DNA of 6,354 bases from Actinomycetota bacterium (lineage in GTDB: Bacteria > Actinomycetota > Humimicrobiia > Humimicrobiales > Humimicrobiaceae): assembly GCA_018894445.1 (NCBI GenBank), contig JAHIPJ010000051.1, forward strand, positions 1 through 6,354, written 5' to 3'. The notes under the pieces are model-generated. The model ran no database searches, was not told where the DNA came from, and saw nothing but the letters and a program-made list of their open reading frames with translations. Numbering within the stretch: position 1 is the stretch's first letter; every line of letters starts with the position of its first letter. This document shows, piece after piece, positions 5,712 to 6,354 of this stretch. Position numbers and translations under genes: made by a program.

Positions 5712-5960
5712 ATGAAAAAACAACTAATCATAAGAATAGATGAAGAATTAAAAAGTAAGTTTTCCAAAATTGCAAGAATTGAAGGTAAGACAGCGAGTGA
5801 AAAGATCAGGGAACTTGTAAGTGCTTATACTGTAGAAAATGACTTTGCTGCTGCAGTTGACAGTCTCTGGAATAGGATTTCAGAAAAAATCGAAAACGGC
5901 GGTTTTAAACAGGAAGATATCGATAAAAAAATAAAAGAAGCCAGGAGCAGGAAAAAATAA
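5712..5960 (+). CDS. Ribbon-helix-helix antitoxin (CopG/Arc-like)
   Basis: This encodes an 82-residue protein with the layout of a type II antitoxin. The N-terminus has a beta strand (KQLIIRID, 3-10), a first helix (about 11-23) and a second helix after the turn GKT (25-27), running through ASEKIRELVSAYT. This is a ribbon-helix-helix DNA-binding fold that would dimerise on operator repeats upstream. The charged C-terminal part (41-82, ending KEARSRKK) would wrap the toxin. The PIN-domain gene follows with overlapping reading frames, which supports the pairing. No Shine-Dalgarno site is visible before the ATG; the upstream 20 bases are A/T-rich with no GG. Initiation may therefore rely on an unstructured leader. 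The role is inferred from fold and neighbourhood. Confidence 0.85.
   Translation: MKKQLIIRIDEELKSKFSKIARIEGKTASEKIRELVSAYTVENDFAAAVDSLWNRISEKIENGGFKQEDIDKKIKEARSRKK
5943..5947 (+). promoter_or_regulatory. Ribosome binding site pointing to the ATA start of the toxin
   Basis: AGGAG inside the last antitoxin codons lies 9 bases before ATA at 5957. This normal spacing supports initiation at that codon, since no ATG, GTG or TTG is present there. Confidence 0.6.
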
Positions 5961-6354
5961 AAGTAGTAATAGACACTAACATATTTATATCATCTTTTTT
6001 TAATAAGAAAGGCAATCCCAGGAAAATAATAAACCTATGGAAAGAAGAAAAAATACAATTATGTATTTCCAGTGAAATACTCGAGGAATATCTTGAAGTC
6101 TTATACAGATTAGGACTTGCCGGTGAGCCGGAACTTAAAGGACTTTTGAACCTCTTTAAGAAACAGGTTAATATTTTATATAAACCAATCTTAATAAAAA
6201 TTGAAATAATAAAAGATGATCCAGATGACAATAAATTCATAGAATGTGCTGTTACGAGTAAAGCAGATTATATTATTTCCGGAGATAATCATTTGCTGAA
6301 TTTAAGAGAATATGGGAACATAAAAATTCTAAGTCCGAAAGAATTTTTATACTG
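5957..6354 (+). CDS. PIN-domain toxin with probable ATA start, open at window edge
   Basis: This is the toxin partner of the preceding antitoxin. PIN-domain toxins are metal-dependent ribonucleases that usually cut tRNA, rRNA or mRNA. The 132 visible residues resemble the COG1569 type of PIN toxin. Acidic active-site residues are all present: Asp6 in VVIDTN, Glu40 in CISSEILEEY, Asp91 in DPDDNKFIECA and Asp110 in IISGDNHLL. The family C-terminal motif ILSPKEFL is reached. The window ends at TG, so a TGA stop one base further on is plausible but unseen. No ATG, GTG or TTG precedes the catalytic Asp6 in this frame, which opens only at 5927. ATA at 5957 has a well-spaced AGGAG and gives the usual family beginning (M)KVVIDTN. 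It overlaps the antitoxin TAA as ATAA. Either it is a weak AUA start or the gene has lost its start. Confidence 0.85.
   Translation, partial: MKVVIDTNIFISSFFNKKGNPRKIINLWKEEKIQLCISSEILEEYLEVLYRLGLAGEPELKGLLNLFKKQVNILYKPILIKIEIIKDDPDDNKFIECAVTSKADYIISGDNHLLNLREYGNIKILSPKEFLY

Noticed and set aside
5905..6240. A 111-codon open frame on the minus strand across the toxin
   Set aside because: It overlaps the plus-strand frame with full PIN motifs, has no recognisable domain, and is a shadow of AT-rich coding DNA.

Overview
The window looks like chromosome from a low-GC Firmicute, most likely Clostridia. The reasons are AT-rich spacers, strong GGAGG-type ribosome sites, and a group IIC intron resembling that of Oceanobacillus iheyensis as I remember it. 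No search was run, so the taxon is an inference. All genes read on the + strand.

Region 1 (about 71-3457) is a compact export operon. It holds an ABC ATPase (162-1016), two different ABC-2-type permeases (1018-2127 and 2137-3141) and a 69-residue protein with two predicted membrane helices (3195-3404). It closes with a strong Rho-independent terminator (3417-3457). The ATPase-permease-permease layout and the ATPase sequence recall the three-gene drug exporters annotated as fluoroquinolone exporters (Rv2686c-Rv2688c type), but the substrate is not shown here.

Region 2 (3459-5362) is a complete group IIC intron inserted directly behind the terminator hairpin, which is the preferred target of this class. 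It has recognisable 5' ribozyme domains, a reverse transcriptase/maturase ORF in domain IV with no endonuclease domain, and domains V and VI at the 3' end. Domain V shows two departures from the consensus I recall, so catalytic competence is uncertain although the protein is intact.

Region 3 (5363-5711) is a very AT-rich spacer with a 20-bp perfect palindrome and, nearer the next gene, nested direct and inverted repeats that look like an operator.

Region 4 (5712-6354) is a type II toxin-antitoxin pair: a ribbon-helix-helix antitoxin and a PIN-domain toxin. The toxin has no ATG, GTG or TTG upstream of its catalytic core. Its apparent start is ATA, overlapping the antitoxin stop as ATAA, which one G-to-A change from an ordinary ATGA junction would produce. 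The toxin reading frame is still open at the window edge, probably one base short of its stop codon.

The most notable points are the AUA-start toxin, the terminator-targeted IIC intron with a non-canonical domain V, and the small membrane protein riding with the exporter. I found no wholly new multi-gene system.
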